Positions 53,614-61,875 of a stretch of 64,000 bases of DNA are shown here, piece after piece. The notes under the pieces were generated by a model. It had not been told where the DNA came from. It made no database searches and worked only from the letters and a program-made list of their open reading frames with translations. The first letter of the stretch is position 1; each line of letters opens with the position of its first letter. The stretch comes from Nostocales cyanobacterium HT-58-2 (GTDB taxonomy: Bacteria; Cyanobacteriota; Cyanobacteriia; Cyanobacteriales; Nostocaceae). The stretch is from assembly GCA_002163975.1 (NCBI GenBank), contig CP019636.1:7567501-7631500 (forward strand), given 5' to 3'. The position numbers and the translations under genes were made by a program.

Positions 53614-53919
53614 TCACTCTATATTGAGATTTTTTTGAGCCAAGAGTCTTTTCCCATGAATCACTGCCGCAATAGTTACAGTGTCTTCTTGAATTAGATA
53701 AATGATTCGATAAGTGTAAGCAAAGAGTTCTCTAATCGTATCCTCGTTAAATTCGGGGACGATGGAACCTGAACCGGGAAAATTACTTAACTTATCGGAG
53801 GAGTCAAGTATCTTCTGGACTACTGTGGCAGCAAAGGAAGCGGAGTCACGAAATATGTATGCCGCGATCGCGTCTACATCTTCGAGCGCTTTAGGAGACC
53901 AAACTACTCGATAAGCCAT
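53614..53919 (-). CDS. RelE/ParE family toxin
   Basis: 101 residues. The fold pattern YRVVWSPKALEDVDAIAAYI, FPGSGSIVPEF, REL-FAYTYRIIYLIQ and VTIAAVIHGKRL is typical of ParE/RelE toxins (type II), which act on gyrase or ribosome-bound mRNA. Its start overlaps the upstream antitoxin gene by 16 bp. The surrounding DNA is repeat-rich. Confidence 0.9.
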   Translation of the reverse strand: MAYRVVWSPKALEDVDAIAAYIFRDSASFAATVVQKILDSSDKLSNFPGSGSIVPEFNEDTIRELFAYTYRIIYLIQEDTVTIAAVIHGKRLLAQKNLNIE

Positions 53920-54095
53920 TTACTTAAAAGCGCCTCGGCTTCTTCTTGAGAGATGATAGTTTCTTGATTATCCGTCACTACCAACCCCTGACGAACTTTT
54001 TCAAGTACGTACAGATGATATTGAACATCTTCCACAGAACAATCGTCTGGTAGTTTGCTCAACAGAGATTGGACTTTTTCTTTTGTAGTACTCAT
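53904..54095 (-). CDS. Antitoxin of the RelE/ParE pair
   Basis: 63 residues, acidic, with two helices (STTKEKVQSLLSKLPDDCSV, VQYHLYVLEKVRQGL) and a C-terminal tail (ISQEEAEALLSKW) that probably wraps the toxin. Small cyanobacterial antitoxins of this type are recognised mainly by position before a ParE-like gene. A DNA-binding domain is not obvious. Autoregulation is expected for the family but no operator is seen. Confidence 0.8.
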   Translation of the reverse strand: MSTTKEKVQSLLSKLPDDCSVEDVQYHLYVLEKVRQGLVVTDNQETIISQEEAEALLSKWLIE

Positions 54096-54171
54096 AGCAT
54101 TTTTTTGAGAATATTTATATGAAGTAATTTTTAAGGGCGAGCAAATTGCTCACCCTTAACTCTATATTCTG

Positions 54172-56013
54172 TTAAAGGTTCTCGTAGTCAGCAATAGCGC
54201 TTGTCATCTTGTCTAGAAGTTCAGCGACAGGCACAGTTCCTAACTCTCCAGAGGCGCGGGTGCGAATACTTAGGCTGTTGGTTTCCACCTCCTTAGCTCC
54301 CACCACAGCCATCACAGGAATTTTTTCTTTTTCGGCATTACGAATAAGTTTGGCAAGGCGATCGCCACTCGTATCAACTTCAGCGCGGATACCCAGGCTT
54401 CTCATTTTCGCCGCCACGTCTTTAGCGTAATCCAGTTGTGCTTCACCCACTGGCAGCAGTCTTGCTTGCACTGGGGCTAACCACAAGGGGAAATCACCTG
54501 CGTATTCTTCAATCAAAATACCGATGAGTCGTTCCAAGGAACCGAATGGCGCACGGTGAATCATAATTGGGCGTTTGCGAGAACCATCCTCAGCGACGTA
54601 CTCCAAATCAAATCTTTCTGGCAGGTTGTAATCCACCTGCACAGTTCCCAGTTGCCATTCACGATCTAAGGCATCACGGACAATAAAATCGAGTTTCGGA
54701 CCATAGAACGCTGCTTCCCCAATGCCTTCAAAGTGTTCCATTCCCAAAGTTTCGACTGCGCGACGGATGGCGTTCTCTGCTTTGTCCCATGCTTCATCAG
54801 AACCGATGTACTTGTCACTTGCTGGATCGCGAAAACTCAGTCGCGCTTTAAAGTTCTGTAGTCGCAGAGTTTTAATAACTGACAAAATCAAATCCACCAC
54901 CTTGAGGAATTCGCTGTCAAGCTGCTCTGGGGTGACAAAGATGTGGGCATCATCTTGAGTGAAACCCCGTACCCGCGTTAAGCCACCCAACTCCCCTGAT
55001 TGCTCAAAGCGGTAGACAGTGCCAAATTCTGCCAATCGGATTGGCAATTCCCGGTAGGAACGCAATTCGCTTTTATAGATTTGGACGTGGAAGGGACAAT
55101 TCATGGCTTTGAGAACAAAGCCTTGTTCGTGTGCTGCGGCTTCCTCATCCTCTGCCATCATCGGGAACAAATCTTCTTTGTATTTCTGCCAGTGCCCGGA
55201 AGTTTTAAATAAATCTACTCTGGCAATATGGGGAGTGACGACTGGCAAATACCCGCGTTTGAGTTGTTCTTGCTTGAGAAAGTCTTCTAAAAGACTCCGC
55301 AACAAAGTGCCTTTGGGTGTCCACAATGGCAGCCCCGGTCCCACCAAGTCAGAAAATATAAATAATCCTAATTCCTTACCCAGTTTCCTGTGGTCCCTTC
55401 GCAGTGCTTCTTCTTTACGCCGCTTGTACTCAGTAAGTTGTTCTGGTGTTTCCCAAGCAGTCCCGTAGATGCGTTGCAGCTGTGCTTTGGTTTCATCTCC
55501 ACGCCAATAAGCGCCAGCAACACTTTCTAAATCAATTGCTTTCGGGTTGAGTTCAGCAGTATTTTCAAGATGAGGTCCAGCGCACAAATCCCACCATTGG
55601 TCTCCTAAGTGGTAAATCGTGATGGGTTCTTGTTTGATATCTGATAGGATTTCTAACTTATAAGGTTCATTAATTGTTTTAATACGTTGCTCAGCTTCTT
55701 CGCGACTCACTTCTTCTCGAATGACTGGCAATTTCCGATTGATAATCTTAACCATTTCCTTGTAAATGGCTTTTAAATCCTTGTCAGTAAATGGTTCGGG
55801 ATTATCAAAATCATAGTAGAAGCCGTTTTCAATCCAGGGACCGATGGTGACTTGTGCCTTGGGAAACAGCTTTTGTACTGCCATTGCCATCACATGAGAT
55901 GTGGTGTGGCGAATCTTTTTTAAAGTCTCCGATTCACTAGTACGAGGTAAATATATTTTTTCTGGTTGTTCTGACTGATGAGAAGATGATTCGGGGGACA
56001 TCTGCTGTACCAT
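54172..56013 (-). CDS. thrS: Threonyl-tRNA synthetase
   Basis: 613 residues. It starts directly at the editing domain (HTTSHVMAMAVQ with the H-x3-H pair at ~36-40, and DLCAGPHL with Cys and His). The N-terminal TGS domain of E. coli ThrRS is missing. The class II core follows: motif 2 region (LAEFGTVYRFEQSGELGGLTRVRGF), zinc ligands from MNCPFH onward, motif 3 (HRAPFGSLERLIGILIEEY) and the anticodon-binding domain (LAPVQARLLPVGEAQLDYA). It charges tRNA-Thr. A 47-bp segment that covers the start codon is duplicated 71 bp upstream. Confidence 0.97.
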   Translation of the reverse strand: MVQQMSPESSSHQSEQPEKIYLPRTSESETLKKIRHTTSHVMAMAVQKLFPKAQVTIGPWIENGFYYDFDNPEPFTDKDLKAIYKEMVKIINRKLPVIREEVSREEAEQRIKTINEPYKLEILSDIKQEPITIYHLGDQWWDLCAGPHLENTAELNPKAIDLESVAGAYWRGDETKAQLQRIYGTAWETPEQLTEYKRRKEEALRRDHRKLGKELGLFIFSDLVGPGLPLWTPKGTLLRSLLEDFLKQEQLKRGYLPVVTPHIARVDLFKTSGHWQKYKEDLFPMMAEDEEAAAHEQGFVLKAMNCPFHVQIYKSELRSYRELPIRLAEFGTVYRFEQSGELGGLTRVRGFTQDDAHIFVTPEQLDSEFLKVVDLILSVIKTLRLQNFKARLSFRDPASDKYIGSDEAWDKAENAIRRAVETLGMEHFEGIGEAAFYGPKLDFIVRDALDREWQLGTVQVDYNLPERFDLEYVAEDGSRKRPIMIHRAPFGSLERLIGILIEEYAGDFPLWLAPVQARLLPVGEAQLDYAKDVAAKMRSLGIRAEVDTSGDRLAKLIRNAEKEKIPVMAVVGAKEVETNSLSIRTRASGELGTVPVAELLDKMTSAIADYENL

Positions 56014-56108
56014 TGGCGACAGTGATTGTAACAGATATATTTATTCTGTGTTGTTACAAAATCGGGGGACATCTGCTGTACCATTGGCGACAGTGATTGT
56101 AACAGATA
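55991..56108 (-). repeat. Tandem duplication around the thrS start codon
   Basis: A 47-bp segment at 55991-56037, which includes the thrS ATG (56013), is repeated exactly at 56062-56108. The 71-bp offset puts the upstream ATG (56084) out of frame with thrS. It would open an overlapping upstream frame that runs past the thrS start. Confidence 0.85.
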
Positions 56109-57597
56109 ATTTATCAGTTGAAGTTATAAACAAAATCTACCCAAATATAACATGGGTCTACTTTATAAGTTTTGCCAAAGTTTCCTTTTTTAGAAATTTA
56201 TATCTCTAGCAGGATGAACTTGATCCCTGAAAGTATGTGTTTATTTTAATATTTTTCCTAATTTTGTCTATTCTTAATAAGTCATTATGTCATTAAGTAG
56301 CCTCGGAGAAAACAATAGTAACCTTTATGTAGGCAATGCTCGTGCCTCATTGCTAATAGTCATAAGATTATCGGTACTTAATAGGGAATAAGTAGCTCGA
56401 CGTGAACAAATGTAGGATGGGGAAGCGCGAAGCGTAACCCATACTATCCTTTGAAATCGATGCCGTACTCTGAGCTAATGCATCCTACTAAAATTCTGTC
56501 TGCCTAACTTGAAAAATCAGGGAGCAGGGGGACAAGGGGAAATTAAATAAATTTTTCATCCGTCCTGGTAAGGCAGTGCGGTGGTGAGGCAACATTGAAG
56601 TGCTTGTTGATCTCAGTGACTCAGATTTTAATATCTGAGCCTCCTTTTAAAGATAACTACTTTACTTTTCTAACTATTAAGTTAATAATTTTTAATCAAG
56701 AATGAAAGCGCACTTCTCAATGATGACTAAGAGTGGTTCTCATGTCTTCAGGACATTTTGTTTTTGATGAGAGCTAATCATGCAGCTGTCGTTATTTTAG
56801 ATTCTTAATTTTACCTAACATTCTATAATTTTAACTTTAAAGTATGAAATAATAACTCCTTAATATAACATTACATTACCATCAGTGCTTGTTTCTTTAC
56901 ACGACCCAACCTAGTCTTTACAGTCACTGAAGAAGACACGGTGAGACAGCGCTGCAGAAGGGCTTTTCCTTTCCTGACGGAGACGCTACGCGTTGGCGCA
57001 GCCTGTCCGCAGGACTTACCGCAGGCGACTGCGCTCTTCGCAGCGGTAGCGACGTCAGGAGCGTCACCCGGAGGGGAACGCACAGACGCGGGGCGGATTT
57101 GCTCAATATGTAACGCGGGACGTGAAACGACGTTTGTCGTGAGTGTCCAAGGGTATGAAGCTCCACTGAATCTACAATTCACTGGCTTTCAAGTCAGCCG
57201 AGCTTTCAATCCCCTCTCTGGGCATCTCTGTGTCCTTGAAAGAAACCGCTAGGTTGAATGCCTTTTGAGTCAAGTTTCCTGAGAAAACTTCAGGGTATTT
57301 CTCTAAAGAGATTGGCATATATTGACTCACAGAGCAAATCATATTCTCTTATCTTATGTACTTTAGAATACATGGAAGTGCGTAAATTCTCCTTGCTTTT
57401 GTCTTTAATATGAACGGCATTTTTGAAATCCCTCTGTGGGATGTGTACAACACCATGCAAAAGTTTCTATAATAAGTGGAATGTAAATAATGTTACAAAT
57501 ATTTCTCTTTTCTGACTTATGAGAGAGACAAAAGAAATATTAAGAATCTTAAATAGAGTTAATATTAGTAAGAAAGTTAAGAATATGCTTCTCATTT
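56109..57597. other. Long intergenic region with repeats, no supported gene
   Basis: About 1.5 kb, AT-rich except for a GC-rich repeat block at roughly 56960-57100 (GGAGACGCTACGCGTTGGCG and related palindromic pieces). Frames in that block on both strands are repeat-derived. A GTA-N8-TAC match (57483-57496) lies about 100 bp before the DUF2605 gene but has no good -10 box. Confidence 0.5.
56412..56488 (+). repeat. Dispersed GTAGGATGGG repeat
   Basis: It begins GTAGGATGGGGAAGCGCGAA and ends GAGCTAATGCATCCTAC. The second half (TGCCGTACTCTG and onward) matches the copy at 46491-46599, including about 15 bp beyond the terminal repeat. Confidence 0.6.
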
Positions 57598-57936
57598 ATG
57601 CGAGACTCAAATTTACCAGAAACTGAACTGCTGAAAACAGTTTTGCAACCACTGTTGGAAGATTTTCAGTACTGGTTTGCGCGATCGCGCGATTTTCTGG
57701 AAACGGAACGTCTGTTATTCATGAGTCAAGATGAACAATCGGACTTACTGATGCGAGTTAAGAAAGCGCAAGAGGAAGTGAACACAGCAAAGATGCTGTT
57801 TACTGTAATCGGTGGACAAGTTGGTCTTGATATGGCAACGTTAGCGCCTTGGCATCAATTGGTAACACAATGCTGGAATGTAGCGATGCGCTTTCGTTCG
57901 CAGCAGGAAAACGGGCAACAGCAAGACGATATATAA
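57598..57936 (+). CDS. DUF2605 family protein
   Basis: 112 residues. The conserved cyanobacterial run LLKTVLQPLLEDFQYWFARS and FLETERLLFMSQDEQSDLL, then GLDMATLAPWHQLVTQCW, identifies DUF2605: small, soluble and helical, of unknown function. It is usually found next to DUF2973, as here 240 bp downstream. Confidence 0.88.
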   Translation: MRDSNLPETELLKTVLQPLLEDFQYWFARSRDFLETERLLFMSQDEQSDLLMRVKKAQEEVNTAKMLFTVIGGQVGLDMATLAPWHQLVTQCWNVAMRFRSQQENGQQQDDI

Positions 57937-58176
57937 GTGAGATAGTAGTGAGATAGTAAAAAATTTTTTGACATCATCTGAGATAGCACGTGATGTATTT
58001 TATGCCACCGCACTCTCCCCTAGGTTAACAATCCTCTTTTTCATAATTTAGAGTATGAGCGCTTCAAAATTGCGTCAACCACTCAGCATCGCCGTAATTA
58101 ACAGCATCTGCCAAATCAGCTAAGCAAAACTTTACAACATATAAATTTAAAATTTGCTACCTCTGGAGGAAAAAAG

Positions 58177-58509
58177 ATGTTACACCTACTTTACATTCTT
58201 GCTTTTACCATCCTAGCTTTTATCGCTGTTGCTAACCTAATTCGTAACTTGATTTTCTTCAGTTTTGATAGAGAGCGGATTTATCCACCTAAGTCCGTAC
58301 CTTCAGCAAATCAGAACAGATATCCCCACAATGTATCAACCAGGCAGTTCACACCACATCCAGAGTTATTGGATGCTGCTGGCAATTTAATTAAAGAGCC
58401 ACTTTTGGTGATGCGTTCAATTAACGTCGAAGACGCCCGCCAAAAGTTAGATGCTCTTTACGAAGCTTCTCCAGGGCACAGAAGTGAAAATCAACAAGAG
58501 GAAGGCTAA
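58177..58509 (+). CDS. DUF2973 family protein
   Basis: 110 residues; GGAGG 9 bp before the ATG. One N-terminal membrane helix (LLYILAFTILAFIAVANLI) is followed by a cytosolic part with the conserved FFSFDRERIYPP and HPELLDAAGNLIKEPLLVMR. The function is unknown. The pairing with DUF2605 suggests a shared process, restricted to cyanobacteria as far as I know. Confidence 0.88.
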   Translation: MLHLLYILAFTILAFIAVANLIRNLIFFSFDRERIYPPKSVPSANQNRYPHNVSTRQFTPHPELLDAAGNLIKEPLLVMRSINVEDARQKLDALYEASPGHRSENQQEEG

Positions 58510-58589
58510 AGTAAGGGCTGGGGAGTCGAAATTGGCGATTAGGGCTGAAAGAAGGTCCCTAATCCCAAATTTTTAGTACCAGTTCCTTT

Positions 58590-60875
58590 TTACGCTTCGA
58601 TAACAACTCGGAGGTTACCGCGTTTTTTCGCAACACGACACGCAGTTGTGTTGCCAGAACGCTCAAATTCTAGATCGAGTACCGTCGTACCAACTCTCAA
58701 ATTATGCAGTGACAGACTGCTAATCGACTCAGGCAAAGTAGGATCGATAATTCGTAAGCAATTATTGGGAGCGTCAGGCACCAAATTGACTATCATTTGC
58801 AGCAATTGGAAAACACTGCCAGTAGCCCATGCTTGAGGTGTACAAGCAACAGGATACTGTACAGGAGCGTTATCACCATTGCGTTCGTAGCCGCAGAACA
58901 ACTCTGGAGGACGTTGATAGGGCTGCTGATTGGTCATGTCGAATAAACCCTCAAAAAGTTCCAGGGCTTGATCGATTAGACCGAGGGAACGCAATCCCAT
59001 GGCAATGAGCGAGTTGTCGTGAGGCCAAACCGACCCAATATGATAACCCATGGGATTATAAGCTGGTGACAAGCTACTAAGGGTGCGAATACCCCAACCA
59101 TTAAACATATCAGGTCCGCGCAGTCGCTCAGCAACACTGTAAGCTTTTTCAGGTGTGAAAATGCCCAAGTGTAAACAATGACCCGGATTAGACGTAATGC
59201 TGTCTACCTGCTTGCCATCTCCATCCAAGGCTAGAGCGCAGAAATCCTGGTCTTCCATCCAAAAGTCTCTGTTGAAACGAATCTTAAGATTTCTGGCTTC
59301 TTCTGTCCAACGGTCTGACAAGTCAATCCGCTTTTTGAGCCTAGCAATTTCTGCCAAGCGTAATTTGGCAGCATAGACATAAGCCTGCACTTCACAAAGG
59401 GCGATCGCTCCGTTGGCTAACTCTCCCTTTCGATTGACAATACAGTCACCAGAGTCTTTCCACCCTTGGTTAGCAAGACCTCGCTTGGATTTTCGGTAGT
59501 AGCTGAGATAACCTGTTTCTCTGAGATTACGATCAATCCAATCCATCGCAAAAACGGCCTTGGGCCAAAGTTGCTCCAAAGTTTCTACGTCATGAGTCCA
59601 AGCATAGTATTCAGCATATAGCATCAGCCACAAAGGAGTCGCATCGACTGTACCGTAGTAGGGCGTATGAGGAATTTCTTGACAGCGAGCTAATTCACCC
59701 AATCGCAACTCATGCAAAATCTTACCCGGTTCCTCTTCGCGCCAATCATCATCCGTTTTGCCTTGGTATGAGGCAAGAAGCAGGAGAGTTTCTTTGGCGA
59801 TTTGAGGGTTTAACATGAGTGTTTGAGAAGCAGCGATGAGCGAATCCCGCCCAAATAGTGCCGAAAACCATGGCACTCCTGCAGACACAGTCTTGTATTT
59901 CCCAAAGGACTGACGCAACAAGTACATATCTTGCTCAGCCCGCTCAATGATTCGATTGAACGTTCCTTTACCTGAGCGAATTCGTGTAATTTGTTGTACC
60001 CAGTTTTGCTCTTCGAGCATTTCAGAAGCTTTCGCCTGTACAAGAGTGAAAGCAGCGCTGACAGTAGAACTGGGATTGTTGTTTGTTAAAAGATTCAGTC
60101 GGTAACCCAACTTTTGGGTTTCGTGAGAAGCTAACTCCAATCGCCAAACTGCTGTGTAACCTTTAAAGTAGTCTGGTTGCCGATACTGGAATTGAATGCG
60201 AGATTCCATGACCAAGCCATCTAGACCTTGATAGGCAAGACTCAAAGATTGCTCTTTTTGTACGGGTTGCCCAGATTGTGCAGAAATACCGTCGCCAGTT
60301 GATGTTCCGTCTTCGGGTGTTGGTTCTACAGAGCGTAAAAGTCTACCTCGTTTGTCTCTGTCATAGCCCCGGACTTCAAATAAATCTGCAAAATCAGCAT
60401 CAAAGCTAAGACTGAGTTCAAAGACGATGGAACTTGTGCTATAGTTAGAGACCTCAAGCTCTTCAAACAGTGCCCCGTTGAGCACGAGTTCCCGACGAAT
60501 ACCCACTGTATCGGCTTTCAGACGGTCTTCAATTTTGGGATTGGTACACAAAATAGAAAGAGAAAACCCTTTTTCAGCAGTGCTGCTCAGTAGCACAGGC
60601 GAGTGTCCATCAATCTGCAACTCTAGACGACTCAGAAAGCGTGTGTCACAGCAGAAAAGCCCCAGACTGGGATTACTCTCATTGAGCGAACAGCCAGAAA
60701 TGTTGCCCAGCGTGTCTGTCACTAAAAACAAATCATCATCTTTAACCGTGAGCGTTGGTTGCGGTTTTTCACTTATTACGCAGGGCCATTCTGTGATGGG
60801 TAATTGATCAGCAGGAACAAAAGTTTTTCCGTCCAGAAAAATTTTCTCCGGGGTCATCAGTGTATCCGGTGTCAT
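58590..60875 (-). CDS. Amylo-alpha-1,6-glucosidase / glycogen debranching-type protein
   Basis: 761 residues. An N-terminal beta-sandwich domain (glycogen debranching N-terminal type: DDDLFLVTDTLGNISG, LGLFCCDTRFLSRLELQIDG) is followed from ~300 by an (alpha/alpha)6 barrel (SFGKYKTVSAGVPWFSALFG, PYYGTVDATPLWLMLYAEYY, PMGYHIGSVWPHDNSLIAMG). The family is assigned to removal of alpha-1,6-linked glucose from glycogen-like polymers or to related trehalose/sucrose-type side activities. The substrate is not proven for cyanobacterial members. It is monocistronic. Confidence 0.92.
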   Translation of the reverse strand: MTPDTLMTPEKIFLDGKTFVPADQLPITEWPCVISEKPQPTLTVKDDDLFLVTDTLGNISGCSLNESNPSLGLFCCDTRFLSRLELQIDGHSPVLLSSTAEKGFSLSILCTNPKIEDRLKADTVGIRRELVLNGALFEELEVSNYSTSSIVFELSLSFDADFADLFEVRGYDRDKRGRLLRSVEPTPEDGTSTGDGISAQSGQPVQKEQSLSLAYQGLDGLVMESRIQFQYRQPDYFKGYTAVWRLELASHETQKLGYRLNLLTNNNPSSTVSAAFTLVQAKASEMLEEQNWVQQITRIRSGKGTFNRIIERAEQDMYLLRQSFGKYKTVSAGVPWFSALFGRDSLIAASQTLMLNPQIAKETLLLLASYQGKTDDDWREEEPGKILHELRLGELARCQEIPHTPYYGTVDATPLWLMLYAEYYAWTHDVETLEQLWPKAVFAMDWIDRNLRETGYLSYYRKSKRGLANQGWKDSGDCIVNRKGELANGAIALCEVQAYVYAAKLRLAEIARLKKRIDLSDRWTEEARNLKIRFNRDFWMEDQDFCALALDGDGKQVDSITSNPGHCLHLGIFTPEKAYSVAERLRGPDMFNGWGIRTLSSLSPAYNPMGYHIGSVWPHDNSLIAMGLRSLGLIDQALELFEGLFDMTNQQPYQRPPELFCGYERNGDNAPVQYPVACTPQAWATGSVFQLLQMIVNLVPDAPNNCLRIIDPTLPESISSLSLHNLRVGTTVLDLEFERSGNTTACRVAKKRGNLRVVIEA

Positions 60876-61427
60876 CAGCCAAAATTCCGTGTACAGGTCT
60901 AGTTTTTCGTGAGAGTACCAGCGTCAGCAGGAAAAAAGACGCTGTGAGAAGCAGATTTAAGCTACTGAGCAAAAATCATAATCGCATACAGCTAGTAACA
61001 AAACATGGATAAAGTCTTTATCATAAAATCTTTATAAATGTGTCATTTATAAAAATTTTATGAAGAAGTTTAAAAGTAAGGATTTCTACTTGTCTTAACT
61101 AACCGCTTTGCTTGAAAATAGCAAGGCGTAGGTCCCCCTCAGCAGCAACATCGAAATCGCAGCTTTCCATAATAAATCAGTACAGTCTAGTATTTTTTAC
61201 CTAAACTGCTCTAAATACTTTCTATAAAAGTAAATTAAGGACAATGTAATTGTGTACAGTCTCTTCTCTTAAGAATTATATATTAATTTTTGTAAAAACT
61301 TTTAAAGAAATTTCTAATTTAAAAAAATTCTATTTTTTCATTATTGACTATATTTGAACTCAAAACCACAGATTGTCAAAACAAGAGACAGATATAGCAA
61401 TGCCGATTAGATTTTTTCAAAAATCTA
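60876..61427. other. Intergenic region, no supported feature
   Basis: About 550 bp of AT-rich DNA upstream of the glucosidase gene. I see no gene and no clear structure. Confidence 0.4.
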
Positions 61428-61531
61428 ATACCGAGTTGCGTTCATAGGTGTCACCTCACCCCCGCCCCTCTCCTTAGCAAGGAGAGGGGTGCCCGGAGGG
61501 CGGGGTGAGGTTTTTGAATGCAACTTAGTAT
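61428..61531 (-). repeat. MITE-like palindromic element, copy C, intergenic
   Basis: 104 bp, inverted relative to copies A and B. It has complete ends: on the minus strand ATACTAAGTTGCATTCA at the left and TGAACGCAACTCGGTAT at the right. Its interior is essentially that of copy A. Candidate TA target duplications flank it, as for copy A, but this is weak evidence. It shows that the element exists outside coding sequence. Confidence 0.85.
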
Positions 61532-61543
61532 AAGTATCTGTAG

Positions 61544-61820
61544 GGGAGCCAGTGCGTTGGTGAAGCAGCGCTCTTTGGAGGGTTTCCAACGCCAGATGCT
61601 TCACTTGGGGAAACACGCCAGGTGCTACAACGTGGGGAACCCTCCGAAGTTTGCCCGGAGGGAAACCCTCCTCGCAACTTCTCTCCGCAACGCACTGGCT
61701 CCCCAAGACCGCACTGGCTCCTCCGCAAGCGACTGGCGCTGCAAGAGCGTATCCGTAGGATTCACCCGTTCGCGTAGCGTCTCCGATAGGAGAAGGGCTT
61801 TGGGCAATGCCCATCGCAAC
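61544..61820. repeat. Block of GC-rich dispersed palindromic repeats
   Basis: Adjacent short hairpins, such as GGAGGGTTTCC with GGAAACCCTCC, TTGCCCGGAGGG and CGCGTAGCGTCTCCGATAGG, and repeated AGTGCGTTG-type pieces. Such blocks are common between genes of Nostocales. Open frames here on both strands are by-products. Confidence 0.55.
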
Positions 61821-61875
61821 CCATATATGGTAAGCATTACCCACCCTCGGTATATTTCTATATATATTTCAAAAA

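Noticed and set aside
56871-57252. Overlapping 80-103 codon frames on both strands in the gap upstream of the DUF2605 gene
   Set aside because: All derive from one GC-rich block of palindromic repeats; both strands being open is a repeat artefact.
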